This document shows, in pieces, positions 16,488 through 25,730 of a stretch of 64,000 bases of DNA. The notes beneath the pieces were generated by a model. That model did not search any database. It was not told the DNA's origin and worked only from the letters and a program-made list of their open reading frames with translations. The position numbers were made by a program, and so were the translations under genes. Each line of letters starts with the position of its first letter. The stretch's first letter is position 1. The DNA comes from Paraburkholderia sp. BL21I4N1 (GTDB lineage: Bacteria; Pseudomonadota; Gammaproteobacteria; Burkholderiales; Burkholderiaceae), in the NCBI RefSeq assembly GCF_002973525.1, contig NZ_PVEN01000001.1:310001-374000 (forward strand). The letters run 5' to 3'.

Positions 16488-19133
16488 ATGGCCACCGGCG
16501 AAGCTCCGATTGCTGAGATGCGCGTGACAGCGGGCGCCGCCTTCGACGTGGTGCTGTCTCCGGTTGCGTCCGCGCAGCGTCCCGCGCTCGACGCCATCCG
16601 GATCGTCGACAACCTGTTCGCCATCGGCCGCAGCGAGGCGCCTTTCACCGATTACCCCGCCGAACGGATCGCGCGGCTCTCGCGTCGGCATGCACGCGTT
16701 TTCATGGAACAGGGCGCGTTGTACGTCGCCGATCTCGACAGCAAGAACGGCACGACCGTCAATGGCGTCGCGGTGCGGCAAACGCCGGCCCGCGTGCGCG
16801 CCGGCGACGAGTTGTGCTTTGGCGGAGAGCTTTGCTACCGGGTGAGTATCGAGCCGCGTGCGCGGATCGTCGCGGAAGCCGGTTCAGCGCCCGTGTCGGC
16901 GTTGCTATTGGTACCGCAGCGCGACGACCTCGGCTTGCAGCCCATCGAAGTGCAAGCCTTCCCGTTTCTCATCAGCAAAGCCGACGAGGTTTTCTCGCGC
17001 TACAAGGAACGTTACCCGCATCAGGTCAATTACATTTCGCGGCGTCACGCGCACATTTTCCTGAAGAGCGGCGAATTCTATGTCGAGGATCTCGGCAGCA
17101 CGAATGGCACATTCGTCGGTGGAAAACGCCTGGACGAATCCGCGCTGCCGCTCGCGGACGGCAACCTGCTTGCATTTGGGGGCGATCACTTCGTCTACAG
17201 GGTGACGCTGCAGAAGCCTCCTGAAGTCGAGCCCACCGTGACCCAACTCGTGTTCCACCCCGCCGCCGACGAAACCGCCGATGCCGACAAAACCACCTTT
17301 GTCGGCGCGGCGAATTCGTTCCTCGATATCTTTTGCGTCGATCCGGCGCGGCAACGCGAAGACGAAGTCAATCAGGCCGCCCAGCCGTGGTCGGGACCGA
17401 CCAGGCGCGACGCGACCGGCTCGGCGGCGCGAGTGGGAAACGGCCTGAGTGACGCTCGTATCGCGGAGCATGTGAACGGCGCCCACGCGGCAAATGGCAC
17501 GAACGAGGCCGCTGACGCGCGTGGTTCGCATGGCACGAATAATAAGGGCGCCGCGAAGGGCCGCACGCATCGTTGGCGTCTTATTGCCGGCGAACTCAGC
17601 AACGCGTTCGCGGGTGGCGATCGAACGAGCGTACGGCGAATCGCCATGTGGGGCGGTGTCGGCCTCGTCGTGCTGATTGCACTGGTGTCGACGCTCTATC
17701 TGCGCGGCTCGTCCGAGCGCGAATTGAAGAACCTGCTGGCGAGCGGCGATTACAACAGCGCGGTCACGGCAGCGAAAGGCTTCCTGGCGGATCACCCCGC
17801 CGATACGAAAGTCAGCGCGCTGGCAAGCGAGGCGCTACTGAAGGCGCGCCTCCCCGCCTGGCTGAATACGCTGCAAAAAGCGCAATTCGATCAGGCCGAC
17901 ACGCAGCTCAACGAGATGCGTTCATTGAGCACGAACAATGCAGACGCGCTGTCGCTGATCGGCGAATTGCAGTGGGTAGGCGATCTGGAGCGGTTCGTCG
18001 CGGTGCGCGGCGGCGTGGAGGCGCCGATCCGCATGTACTCGGACGAGACCATCATCACCGGTTTGCTGCAACGCTGGGACGACGACGCCAAAAGTCATCA
18101 GCGTGCGCTCGATCGCATTGCATCCTACGTGCCGGTGTTCGCGGAGCCGTACGCGCAGGCGCTCAGCCATCTGCGCAAACTGGAGAGCGACGATTCGGTG
18201 TACATGGCAGCGATCGACCGTCTGAATGGAACGATCCGCACCGAGCTGGCGCGCGACAAACCGGACGCGTTGCCCGCCGTGCTCGACGATTACGCGCAGC
18301 GTTATCCGCGTCTCGCGGGGCTGGATCGGGTGCGCGGCGATTTGCGGCAATACACGGCGCTATTGAATGCCGCGCTCGGCAGGCAATGGGTGCCGCTGCT
18401 CGCGATGCTGAAAACCACGCGTTTCAGCACGCCGCCGTTCCAGGCGCAGTTTCAGCAATTGGCGGCAAGCCGCCTGCCTTCTCAGGACGTCATTCAGCGG
18501 CAGGCAGCGGTGACGGCAGCATGGCAACGCGGCGATGCGCAGCAGGCGCTGGCGGGTCTGGCGGCGATGCCTGCGGGACCGTGGTCCGACGTGCTTGCAG
18601 CAGAGCAGACGCATAAGAAGGCCTTGCTCGACCAATTCGGCGATTTGCAGAAAACGCGTGGCGGCAAGGATTACGACGAACGTCTGCTGTCGTTCTACGC
18701 AAGCCTGGATCCGGTCAGCGACGTGTGGTTCGCGCAGTCGATCCAGAAAGACGTAGCCGCGCTGCACGATAAGGCGCTGGCGCGTGCGCAAGACCTGCTG
18801 CTGCGCGCGCAGAGCCTGTGGAAACAATATCGCGCGAACGGGCCGATTGGCGGCACGCAGCGGCTCGAAGCGGGGATTTCGCCGGGTTTTCGCAGCGCGG
18901 CGCGGCTATTGTCCGACGCGCAGAGCGCGGCACGGCAGGGCATGCGGATTTTTACGCAGTTGAAGGCCGACCATCCCGCGGACTTCGACCGGCTTCTCGC
19001 CGACATCGACGCCGAAGCCGATTTGCAGCGCCGTTCGCTGACCGAATTGCGCATGGTGCTGGATCCGGGCCTGCTGAAGGCCAAGTTGGCGTTGATCGGA
19101 GACGAGCAGAGTGAAACGCGACAATCACCCTAG
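16488..19133 (+). CDS. tandem FHA-domain membrane protein
   Basis: This 881-residue protein begins with two forkhead-associated domains: the first about 35-120 (RLSRRHARV...DLDSKNGTTVNG), the second about 155-245 (YISRRHAHI...DLGSTNGTFVGG). Both keep the Ser-Arg-Arg-His and Asn-Gly residues that bind phosphothreonine. A low-complexity linker leads to one transmembrane helix (about 386-406); the remaining 470 residues are helical and probably periplasmic. The FHA domains thus face the cytoplasm, where they could dock onto proteins phosphorylated by the kinase at 8411. It is first in the exporter operon and overlaps the adaptor gene by 23 bp, suggesting direct coupling to the transporter. No family name is assigned to the C-terminal part. 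Confidence 0.87.
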   Translation: MATGEAPIAEMRVTAGAAFDVVLSPVASAQRPALDAIRIVDNLFAIGRSEAPFTDYPAERIARLSRRHARVFMEQGALYVADLDSKNGTTVNGVAVRQTPARVRAGDELCFGGELCYRVSIEPRARIVAEAGSAPVSALLLVPQRDDLGLQPIEVQAFPFLISKADEVFSRYKERYPHQVNYISRRHAHIFLKSGEFYVEDLGSTNGTFVGGKRLDESALPLADGNLLAFGGDHFVYRVTLQKPPEVEPTVTQLVFHPAADETADADKTTFVGAANSFLDIFCVDPARQREDEVNQAAQPWSGPTRRDATGSAARVGNGLSDARIAEHVNGAHAANGTNEAADARGSHGTNNKGAAKGRTHRWRLIAGELSNAFAGGDRTSVRRIAMWGGVGLVVLIALVSTLYLRGSSERELKNLLASGDYNSAVTAAKGFLADHPADTKVSALASEALLKARLPAWLNTLQKAQFDQADTQLNEMRSLSTNNADALSLIGELQWVGDLERFVAVRGGVEAPIRMYSDETIITGLLQRWDDDAKSHQRALDRIASYVPVFAEPYAQALSHLRKLESDDSVYMAAIDRLNGTIRTELARDKPDALPAVLDDYAQRYPRLAGLDRVRGDLRQYTALLNAALGRQWVPLLAMLKTTRFSTPPFQAQFQQLAASRLPSQDVIQRQAAVTAAWQRGDAQQALAGLAAMPAGPWSDVLAAEQTHKKALLDQFGDLQKTRGGKDYDERLLSFYASLDPVSDVWFAQSIQKDVAALHDKALARAQDLLLRAQSLWKQYRANGPIGGTQRLEAGISPGFRSAARLLSDAQSAARQGMRIFTQLKADHPADFDRLLADIDAEADLQRRSLTELRMVLDPGLLKAKLALIGDEQSETRQSP

Positions 19134-20484
19134 GCCGTTGTCCGAAGCGCTGGAGGATCACAGCGTCGAGGGCATCGCGATCCTCACCGCCGAGCCGGTG
19201 CGGATCGCGCGCGCGCTGATCTGGGCGATGGTCGCGCTGGTGGTGGCCGGCCTGCTGTGGTCGTTCGTGGGGCGCGCGGACGTGATTGTCAGTGCCCAAG
19301 GCACCTTGTCGCCGGAGTCGGACGTGCGCCGCATTTATGCACCGATCGACGGCGAACTCGCCGATCTGTATATCGCCGAAGGGCAGCCGGTGTCGAAGGG
19401 CGATGTATTGGCGCGCCTGAACGCACGCGGCGCGATCGAAGCGGCCAGCAATGCATTGCAAGCGCAACTCAAACTCGAAGATGCCGAGCGCGACTGGAAA
19501 CAGTTTCCTGAGAAGAAAGCGCTGATGGAGCGCAAAGCCGCCGCGCTGAAGGCGCAAATGGAAGTGGAATCCCGTCTGCACGAAAACCGCGTTTCCGAAG
19601 GCACCACCAAACTCGCCGAAGGGCAAAAAGCCGAACTCGACGAAGCGCGCAGCGTGCTCGATAACGCACGCCGCACGCGCGAAGCGGCACGCCAGGAGCT
19701 GGACCGTTATTCACAGTTGTTCGCGCAACCAGGTGGCGGCGGCATTGCCGAATTGCAGGTGGAGCAGAAGCGCACCGCCGCGCTGGAAGCGGACAACGCC
19801 TACCGGGTCGCACAATCGAAACTCGCGGAACTGGATTTCCGCCTGAGCCACGAATACGCACAGGCGAATGCACAACTCGAAACGAGCGGACAGCAGACGA
19901 CCGATCTGCAACTGCAATACGACTCGGCGGTCCGCGACATCACCGACGCGGAAGACAAGGCGCGCCTGCAATTGCAGAGCGCACGGCTGGTCGCCGAAGC
20001 GGCGGCGCGAATCCGCTTCGAGAACATCGATAAAGACAATTTTCTGCTGATCCTCGCGCCGGTCTCGGGCGTCATCACCGACGTCACGTCGACCCAGCGC
20101 GGCGACAAGATCCAGGCGAACGCGCCGCTCGGCGGTATCGCGCCCAAAGACGCGCGGCCCGTGTTGAAGATCGAGATCGCCGAACACGACCGTGCTTTTC
20201 TGCATGAAGGCCTGCCGGTCAAACTGAAATTCAACGCGTTTCCTTATCAGCGCTATGGGCTGATCAGCGGCACGCTCGCCTATATTTCGCCGGCCACGAA
20301 GCCGTCGCTGCAGGACAAACAGCCGGTGTACGAGGGCCGTGTCACGCTCGACCGAAACTACTACCAGATTGCCGACACCCGTTACCCGTTGCGCTACGGC
20401 ATGACGGCGAGTGCGGAAATCGTGGTGCGCGAGCGGCGTCTGATCGATCTGGGTCTTGATCCGTTCCGCCAGGTGGCGGGTTGA
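19111..20484 (+). CDS. HlyD-family membrane fusion (periplasmic adaptor) protein
   Basis: This 457-residue adaptor should link the inner-membrane ABC exporter with the TolC-like channel. It has one N-terminal transmembrane helix (about 30-50), a biotinyl-lipoyl-like half (SDVRRIYAPIDGELADLYIAEG region), a long coiled-coil hairpin (about 115-300) and a beta-barrel region ending in the typical RYGMTASAEIVVRERRLIDL. GTG 19111 lies within the last 23 bp of the FHA gene, after GGAGACGAG. Position and architecture match bacteriocin and RTX adaptors. Confidence 0.9.
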   Translation: MKRDNHPRPLSEALEDHSVEGIAILTAEPVRIARALIWAMVALVVAGLLWSFVGRADVIVSAQGTLSPESDVRRIYAPIDGELADLYIAEGQPVSKGDVLARLNARGAIEAASNALQAQLKLEDAERDWKQFPEKKALMERKAAALKAQMEVESRLHENRVSEGTTKLAEGQKAELDEARSVLDNARRTREAARQELDRYSQLFAQPGGGGIAELQVEQKRTAALEADNAYRVAQSKLAELDFRLSHEYAQANAQLETSGQQTTDLQLQYDSAVRDITDAEDKARLQLQSARLVAEAAARIRFENIDKDNFLLILAPVSGVITDVTSTQRGDKIQANAPLGGIAPKDARPVLKIEIAEHDRAFLHEGLPVKLKFNAFPYQRYGLISGTLAYISPATKPSLQDKQPVYEGRVTLDRNYYQIADTRYPLRYGMTASAEIVVRERRLIDLGLDPFRQVAG

Positions 20485-20521
20485 ACGCGCGGATTACATG
20501 TCAATAAAAGGAGCGGATGAA

Positions 20522-21274
20522 ATGACCGCGATAGTGCGTATCGATGACGAAGTCGTGGATGTGGCCGAGTTCATTCGTCTTCTGAAACTGACCGGCCAGT
20601 TCGAGAGCCTGATCGAGCAGATTGTGCGCGACAAGCTTACCGTGCATGCCGCGAAGAAGCAGGGCATGACCGTCAGCGCCGACGAAATCCAGCAGCGCGC
20701 CGATCAGTTCCGCCGCGTGCGTGGACTGCACCGCGCGACGGATATGAATCAATACCTCGATGCGCTCCATGTGAGTCTCGACGAATTCGAGGCTTTCATT
20801 ACCGACGGGCTGTATCAGGAGAAGATGCTCGACGAGGTCGGCAACGACACGGCGATCAAAGACTATTTCGCACTGAATTCGCCGAAGTTCGATGCGATCG
20901 AAGTGAGCCATATCGTGCTGGACAGCGAGGGTAAGGCGAAGGAAATGATCTCGTATCTGCACGATGATCCCGAGAGCTTTGCCGACATGGCACGCGAGCA
21001 TTCCATTGCGGATACCCGCGAGGCGGGCGGCGTGATCGGCAAGGTGTTGCGCGGTTCGCTGAAGGCGGACATTGAAGCGAAAATCTTCAACGCGGCGGTG
21101 GGCGATCTGCTCGGACCGTTTCCGTCGGCGGACCGCTCGTGCTTCGAGATTTTTGCGGTGACCGCCAAATATCCGGCCGCGCTCGATGACGACGTAGCCG
21201 CCGAAGTCCGGCGCCTGTTGCGCGAAAGCTGGCTGATCGCGCGCTCCCAGGAGCACGTCATCGAAGCGCGTTAA
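20522..21274 (+). CDS. parvulin-type (PpiC) peptidyl-prolyl isomerase without signal peptide
   Basis: This 250-residue protein has a helical SurA-like N-terminal part and a PpiC/rotamase domain (about 120-215) with VSHIVLDSEGKA, FADMAREHSIADTREAGGVIG and LLGPFPS. It lacks any signal peptide, so it should act in the cytoplasm, perhaps keeping precursors unfolded and presenting them to the C39 peptidase. ATG 20522 follows AAAAGGAG by 8 bp; the in-frame start at 20498 has no ribosome-binding site. It lies 37 bp after the adaptor gene and 42 bp before the exporter. A chaperone role for this export route is inferred from position. Confidence 0.84.
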   Translation: MTAIVRIDDEVVDVAEFIRLLKLTGQFESLIEQIVRDKLTVHAAKKQGMTVSADEIQQRADQFRRVRGLHRATDMNQYLDALHVSLDEFEAFITDGLYQEKMLDEVGNDTAIKDYFALNSPKFDAIEVSHIVLDSEGKAKEMISYLHDDPESFADMAREHSIADTREAGGVIGKVLRGSLKADIEAKIFNAAVGDLLGPFPSADRSCFEIFAVTAKYPAALDDDVAAEVRRLLRESWLIARSQEHVIEAR

Positions 21275-21316
21275 CGCCGCAACGGAACACCCCGCCGACC
21301 GGAGGTCCGCAAACCC

Positions 21317-24300
21317 ATGGACGCCCCTCAGACCGCTCCCTCGGCCGCCGAGTTTCTCGCCTCGGTGGAAATCCTGTCGCCGTTTTCGCGCGATGAGATC
21401 GAGCGTCTCGCCGATTACGCGCAGGCGCGGTTCTATTCGTTCGGCGAAACCGTCTGCTCCGCGGGTGAGACAGCCGACGGTCTGTACGTGGTGCGCTCCG
21501 GCACGGTGCGCCTCTTCACCGAGGAACACGGCAAGGAAACCAGCATCGGCGTGCGCAAATCGGGCGAGATCTTCGCCGACATCGCGATGCTGCGCGCCTA
21601 CGTCCACGAGGCGTCGGTGCGGGCGTCGGCGAAAACCGAGTTGCTGTTCATTCCGCGCGAGGCGATCGAACCGGTTATCACCGGCAACCAGGCCGCGTTG
21701 GCATTTGTGGCCAGTTACGTAGCGATCAGTTCGGCCGGCGGCTTCGTCGCGCAGTTGTTCGATCTGCGCGGCAAACTGAACAAGGCGGAACTCGAGGAAT
21801 ACGTGCGTAGCGTCGGCGTGAAACGCGTGGCGGCAGGCAAGGAAATTTTCAAACAGGAGGGCCGCGACGACCGGCGGCTCTACGTGGTGCGGCAGGGTGA
21901 AGTGCGTATCGTCCGGCAGGAAGAGGGCCAGGATTACACGCTTGCCACGCTAGGCGAAGGAGAGATATTCGGCGAGAAAGCGTGTTTGATGCGTCAGGAG
22001 CAGATGGCCTCGGCCGTGGCGGTAACCGATACGCGCCTGCTGGTAATTCCCGAGCGCACGGTCCATTTCATTCTGGAGCGCAACCCCAAACTCCGCGAAG
22101 TGCTCGACGAGCGGATTCGCTATGGCGACCGTGAATTGCAGCGGCAAAAGCGCCTCGAACAGCGGCGCAAGTTGCCGTTGATGCTCGACTTGCAGAGCAA
22201 ACCGGAGTTCGGCGAAAAGGTCATCAAACGCTTCGCGCTGGTCGAGCAGGCGGAGGAAATGGATTGCGGCGCCGCGTGCCTCGCGATGGTGTGCCGCCAC
22301 TACGGCATTCCCATGACGCTCGGCAAGTTGCGCGAGCTGGCCAACGTCACGACCCAGGGCGCGACACTCGACAGTCTCGCACGCGCCGGTGAATCGCTCG
22401 GTTTCACTGCGCGTGGCGTGCAGTGCACGTTCGACTCGTTGCGGGGCTTCGATCTGCCGTTCATCGTGCATTGGGAGGGCTATCACTACGTGGTGGTGTA
22501 CGGGCTCTCCAAAGACTACGTTTGGGTGGCGGACCCGGCGGTCGGGTTCAGAAAGCTGAGCGTCGAGGATTTCGAGCGCGGCTGGAGCGGCACCTGTCTG
22601 CTCTTTACGGGTGGCCCGCATCTATTGCAAATGTCGGCTGCCCGTTCGCCGTGGATACGCTTTGTCGGCTACCTCACGCCGTACAAGAAGATTCTCGGCC
22701 ACCTGTTTCTCGCCACCTTTGTGATCCAGGTATTAGGCGTGATTCCCCCGCTGATTATCCAGAACATTCTGGACGGCGTGATCGTGCATCAGAACGTCAG
22801 TCTGCTGCATCTGCTGATTGGCGGCCTGATTATCGCCAACGTGTTTTCGCAATTGATGTCGTCGATTCGCGCCTACCTCGCGAACTTCATGGTGCGCAAC
22901 ATGGACTTTGCGATGATGTCGCAGTTCTTCAAGCACACGCTGTCGCTGCCATTTTCGTTTTTCGCCAAGCGTAAGACCGGCGATATCTTCGCGCGCTTCC
23001 AGGAGAACCAGACGATTCGCGCGTTTCTCACCGAATCCACGGTGACCACGGCGCTGAACCTGCTGATGGTGTTCATCTACTTCACGATCATGTTTGTCTA
23101 CAACGTGAAGATGACGCTGGTGCTGATCGCGTTCGTGATTCCGATCATGGCGTTGACCGCGATCGCCACCCCCAAAATTAAAGGTTACGCGCGCGAGGTC
23201 TTCACTGCGTCGACGGAGTCGAAGTCGTTTCTGATGGAAGCGCTCGCCGGGGTGGAAACGATCAAGGGTATGGGGATCGAGCGGCCGGTGCGATTGCGTT
23301 GGGAGAAGAAGTACGCAAAGGCGCTTGAAGTGCAATATCGCGCTCACGCATTCAACATACTCGTCGGCCTTGGCAGTCAATTGCTGAATGCGGCAACGAC
23401 CATCGCCATTCTCTGGGTCGGTGCAAATCTGGTGCTGGCGCGTGAGATGACGATCGGTCAGTTGATTGCCTTTAATGCGTTCATGGGCAGCGTACTGGGT
23501 CCGTTGATGGGACTGGTCGGCTTGTGGAGCATGTTGAATGATGCAGGCGTGGCGATGGAACGCCTCGGTGACGTGCTCGATATCGAGCCCGAGCAGAAGC
23601 CGCAGGATTTGCCGTCGCGCGTGATGCTGCCCGAACTGCAAGGCGAAATCAGCCTGAGCGGTGTCTATTTCCGTTACGGCGACAATGATTCGTCGTACGT
23701 GCTTGAGAACATCAGCTTCGACATCAAACCGGGTGAGCTGGTGGCGATCGTGGGGCGCAGCGGTTCTGGTAAAACGACCCTGGCCAAGTTACTAGTCGGT
23801 TTCTACACGCCGAGCGAGGGCAAGATGACGATCGACGGCTACGATCTCGGTGTGGTCGACAAAGCCTATTACCGCGCGCAGATCGGCTATGTGATGCAGA
23901 GCAATCTACTGTTCTCCGGCACGATTGCGGAGAACATTGCGAGCGGCGACGACGCGCCCGAGCGGCGCCGTATCGAGGAAGTCGCGAAGATGGCCGACGC
24001 GCACGCCTTTATCAGCAAGATGCCGCTCGGCTATGAGCAGATTGTCGGCGAGCGGGGGATTGGGCTCTCCGGCGGGCAGATCCAGCGGCTTTGCATTGCG
24101 CGTGCGCTGTATCACGATCCACGTCTGCTGGTTTTCGACGAGGCCACCTCCGCGCTGGATTCGCAGTCGGAAAGCAATATCCTCGGCAATATGCACGACA
24201 TTCTGAAGGGCCGAACGGCGGTGATCATTGCGCATCGGCTCAGCACGATCATGCGTGCGGACAAGATTATCGTGCTGTATGAGGGAGCGATCGTCGAACA

Positions 24301-24373
24301 GGGGCGTCACGACGAACTGATCGCACGCGGCGGCATGTATTACCAACTGGTCCAGAAACAGCTGAGCGCGTGA
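21317..24373 (+). CDS. peptidase-containing ABC exporter: two cNMP-binding-like domains, C39 protease, transmembrane and ATPase domains
   Basis: This 1018-residue protein is the inner-membrane engine of the system. Two cyclic-nucleotide-binding-like (cupin) domains occupy about 15-135 and 155-275. A C39 bacteriocin-processing peptidase follows (about 305-440), with catalytic C317 in MDCGAACLAM, histidine in GYHYVVVYG and aspartate in VADPAVG. The ABC membrane domain (about 460-740) and nucleotide-binding domain (about 775-1015) complete it: Walker A GRSGSGKTT, signature LSGGQIQR, Walker B LLVFDEATSALD. It should cut the precursors after Gly-Gly and export the cores with ATP. The doubled sensor domain is unusual and suggests export gated by a nucleotide or other small ligand; whether they bind one is unknown. 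Its stop overlaps the next start (TGATG). Confidence 0.93.
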   Translation: MDAPQTAPSAAEFLASVEILSPFSRDEIERLADYAQARFYSFGETVCSAGETADGLYVVRSGTVRLFTEEHGKETSIGVRKSGEIFADIAMLRAYVHEASVRASAKTELLFIPREAIEPVITGNQAALAFVASYVAISSAGGFVAQLFDLRGKLNKAELEEYVRSVGVKRVAAGKEIFKQEGRDDRRLYVVRQGEVRIVRQEEGQDYTLATLGEGEIFGEKACLMRQEQMASAVAVTDTRLLVIPERTVHFILERNPKLREVLDERIRYGDRELQRQKRLEQRRKLPLMLDLQSKPEFGEKVIKRFALVEQAEEMDCGAACLAMVCRHYGIPMTLGKLRELANVTTQGATLDSLARAGESLGFTARGVQCTFDSLRGFDLPFIVHWEGYHYVVVYGLSKDYVWVADPAVGFRKLSVEDFERGWSGTCLLFTGGPHLLQMSAARSPWIRFVGYLTPYKKILGHLFLATFVIQVLGVIPPLIIQNILDGVIVHQNVSLLHLLIGGLIIANVFSQLMSSIRAYLANFMVRNMDFAMMSQFFKHTLSLPFSFFAKRKTGDIFARFQENQTIRAFLTESTVTTALNLLMVFIYFTIMFVYNVKMTLVLIAFVIPIMALTAIATPKIKGYAREVFTASTESKSFLMEALAGVETIKGMGIERPVRLRWEKKYAKALEVQYRAHAFNILVGLGSQLLNAATTIAILWVGANLVLAREMTIGQLIAFNAFMGSVLGPLMGLVGLWSMLNDAGVAMERLGDVLDIEPEQKPQDLPSRVMLPELQGEISLSGVYFRYGDNDSSYVLENISFDIKPGELVAIVGRSGSGKTTLAKLLVGFYTPSEGKMTIDGYDLGVVDKAYYRAQIGYVMQSNLLFSGTIAENIASGDDAPERRRIEEVAKMADAHAFISKMPLGYEQIVGERGIGLSGGQIQRLCIARALYHDPRLLVFDEATSALDSQSESNILGNMHDILKGRTAVIIAHRLSTIMRADKIIVLYEGAIVEQGRHDELIARGGMYYQLVQKQLSA

Positions 24374-25725
24374 TGATGAAAATACTCGACCAGATTGAGG
24401 AGACGAGCCCGGCAATTTCTTATGCCGGACTGCTGGAACGGATCGAGATTTTGCGTTCCACGCTGCGCTGGTCGTCGCGGCTGGAGCGTGGCGATATCGA
24501 CAAGCTCTTGCGGCAAGCCACGTCGTTGCGCGACGAGGTGATGCAACTCTCGCACAAGGAGCGTTTCGTGCAGGCGGCCGTGGCCGCCGGTCCGCAGGAG
24601 CGTGTCGAACTCTCCCGCAGTGCGCGCAGAAAAGCGCTGCTGGAGCGCAGCTTTATTTTCGAAGGCACGTTCGGCGACAATCCGCGCCTGCTCGAATCGC
24701 TCGAAATCGCGGAGAAGGCTGCGCCGACCGATCTGCCGGTGTTGATCGACGGGGAAAGCGGCACCGGCAAGGAGCTGATGGCGAAAGTGGTCCATGCAAA
24801 CGGATCGCGAGCGGACAAGCCGTTTATTTCGGTGAATTGCGGCGCGATTCCCGACAACCTGCTTGAATCGGAATTGTTCGGGCATCGGAAGGGCGCGTTC
24901 ACCGGGGCCTCGAATGATCGTAAAGGGAAATTCGAAAGCGCGCATACCGGCACGATCTTTCTCGACGAAATCGGCGAGTTGCCGCTGGCGGGCCAGGTGA
25001 AGCTACTGCGCGTGCTCGAAGCGCACGAGATTCAACGGGTAGGTTCCGACGAAACGATCGCGGTGGACACCCGCATTGTCGCGGCGACCAATCGCAATTT
25101 GCGGCAACTCAGCGAAGAGGGCCGGTTTCGTGAGGATCTGTTTTACCGTCTGAGTGTGATTCACGTCACGCTGCCGCCATTGCGCGAACGTCGCGACGAG
25201 ATACCGTTGCTGATTGCATGGTTCGGCGACGAGGCGGCCGGTTCGTTGAAACGCAGGCCGATCAGATTGACCCCCCGTTTGCGCGATTTTCTGCTGAATT
25301 ACGCGTACCCGGGGAATATCCGCGAGCTGCGCAACGTGATGTACCGGTTGTCGTGTCTCGCCGGCGGCATGGCGGACATCGATCACTTGCCGGTCGACAT
25401 GCGGCCGGCGGCGCCGGGGTCGGCGGCGTCGTTAGCGAACGCGGCGAGCGCCAACGGCCAGCAACCGATCAGCGTGGCGAATCTGATGTCATTGAGCGAC
25501 GCCAAGCGTGCCGCCAGCGACGACGCCGAAAAAGCCTTTCTCGAGCGAGGCCTGCGCGAAGTGAGTGGCACGGTGGCCGAACTGGCGCGGCGCATCGATA
25601 TGAACCGCTCGCATTTGCAAATGCTGCTAAAAAAACACGGGCTGCACTCGAAGGACTTTCGCAATCGGAATACGGCAGCCGCGAATAAGAACGACGGGCA
25701 CGATGAGGAAGACAGCGACGCATGA
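24373..25725 (+). CDS. sigma-54-dependent transcriptional activator without receiver domain
   Basis: This 450-residue AAA+ activator should drive the sigma-54 promoters of the locus. It has an N-terminal region of about 95 residues (no receiver, GAF or PAS recognised) and an AAA+ domain with Walker A GESGTGKE (about 125) and sigma-54 contact loop GAFTGA (about 173). Walker B is TIFLDEIGE and R-fingers are present. A Fis-type helix-turn-helix lies at the C-terminus (VAELARRIDMNRSHLQMLLKK). Without a receiver it is probably controlled by protein interaction or phosphorylation, plausibly through the kinase, FHA and PP2C proteins encoded beside it. It overlaps the exporter stop by 1 bp. GTG 24370 is a possible alternative start. 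Confidence 0.9.
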   Translation: MMKILDQIEETSPAISYAGLLERIEILRSTLRWSSRLERGDIDKLLRQATSLRDEVMQLSHKERFVQAAVAAGPQERVELSRSARRKALLERSFIFEGTFGDNPRLLESLEIAEKAAPTDLPVLIDGESGTGKELMAKVVHANGSRADKPFISVNCGAIPDNLLESELFGHRKGAFTGASNDRKGKFESAHTGTIFLDEIGELPLAGQVKLLRVLEAHEIQRVGSDETIAVDTRIVAATNRNLRQLSEEGRFREDLFYRLSVIHVTLPPLRERRDEIPLLIAWFGDEAAGSLKRRPIRLTPRLRDFLLNYAYPGNIRELRNVMYRLSCLAGGMADIDHLPVDMRPAAPGSAASLANAASANGQQPISVANLMSLSDAKRAASDDAEKAFLERGLREVSGTVAELARRIDMNRSHLQMLLKKHGLHSKDFRNRNTAAANKNDGHDEEDSDA

Positions 25726-25730
25726 ATTTG

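Noticed and set aside
8411..25725. Type VI secretion gene cluster
   Set aside because: Kinase, PP2C and FHA proteins regulate some type VI systems, but no Tss sheath, Hcp, VgrG, ClpV or baseplate gene is present; the transport genes are type I.
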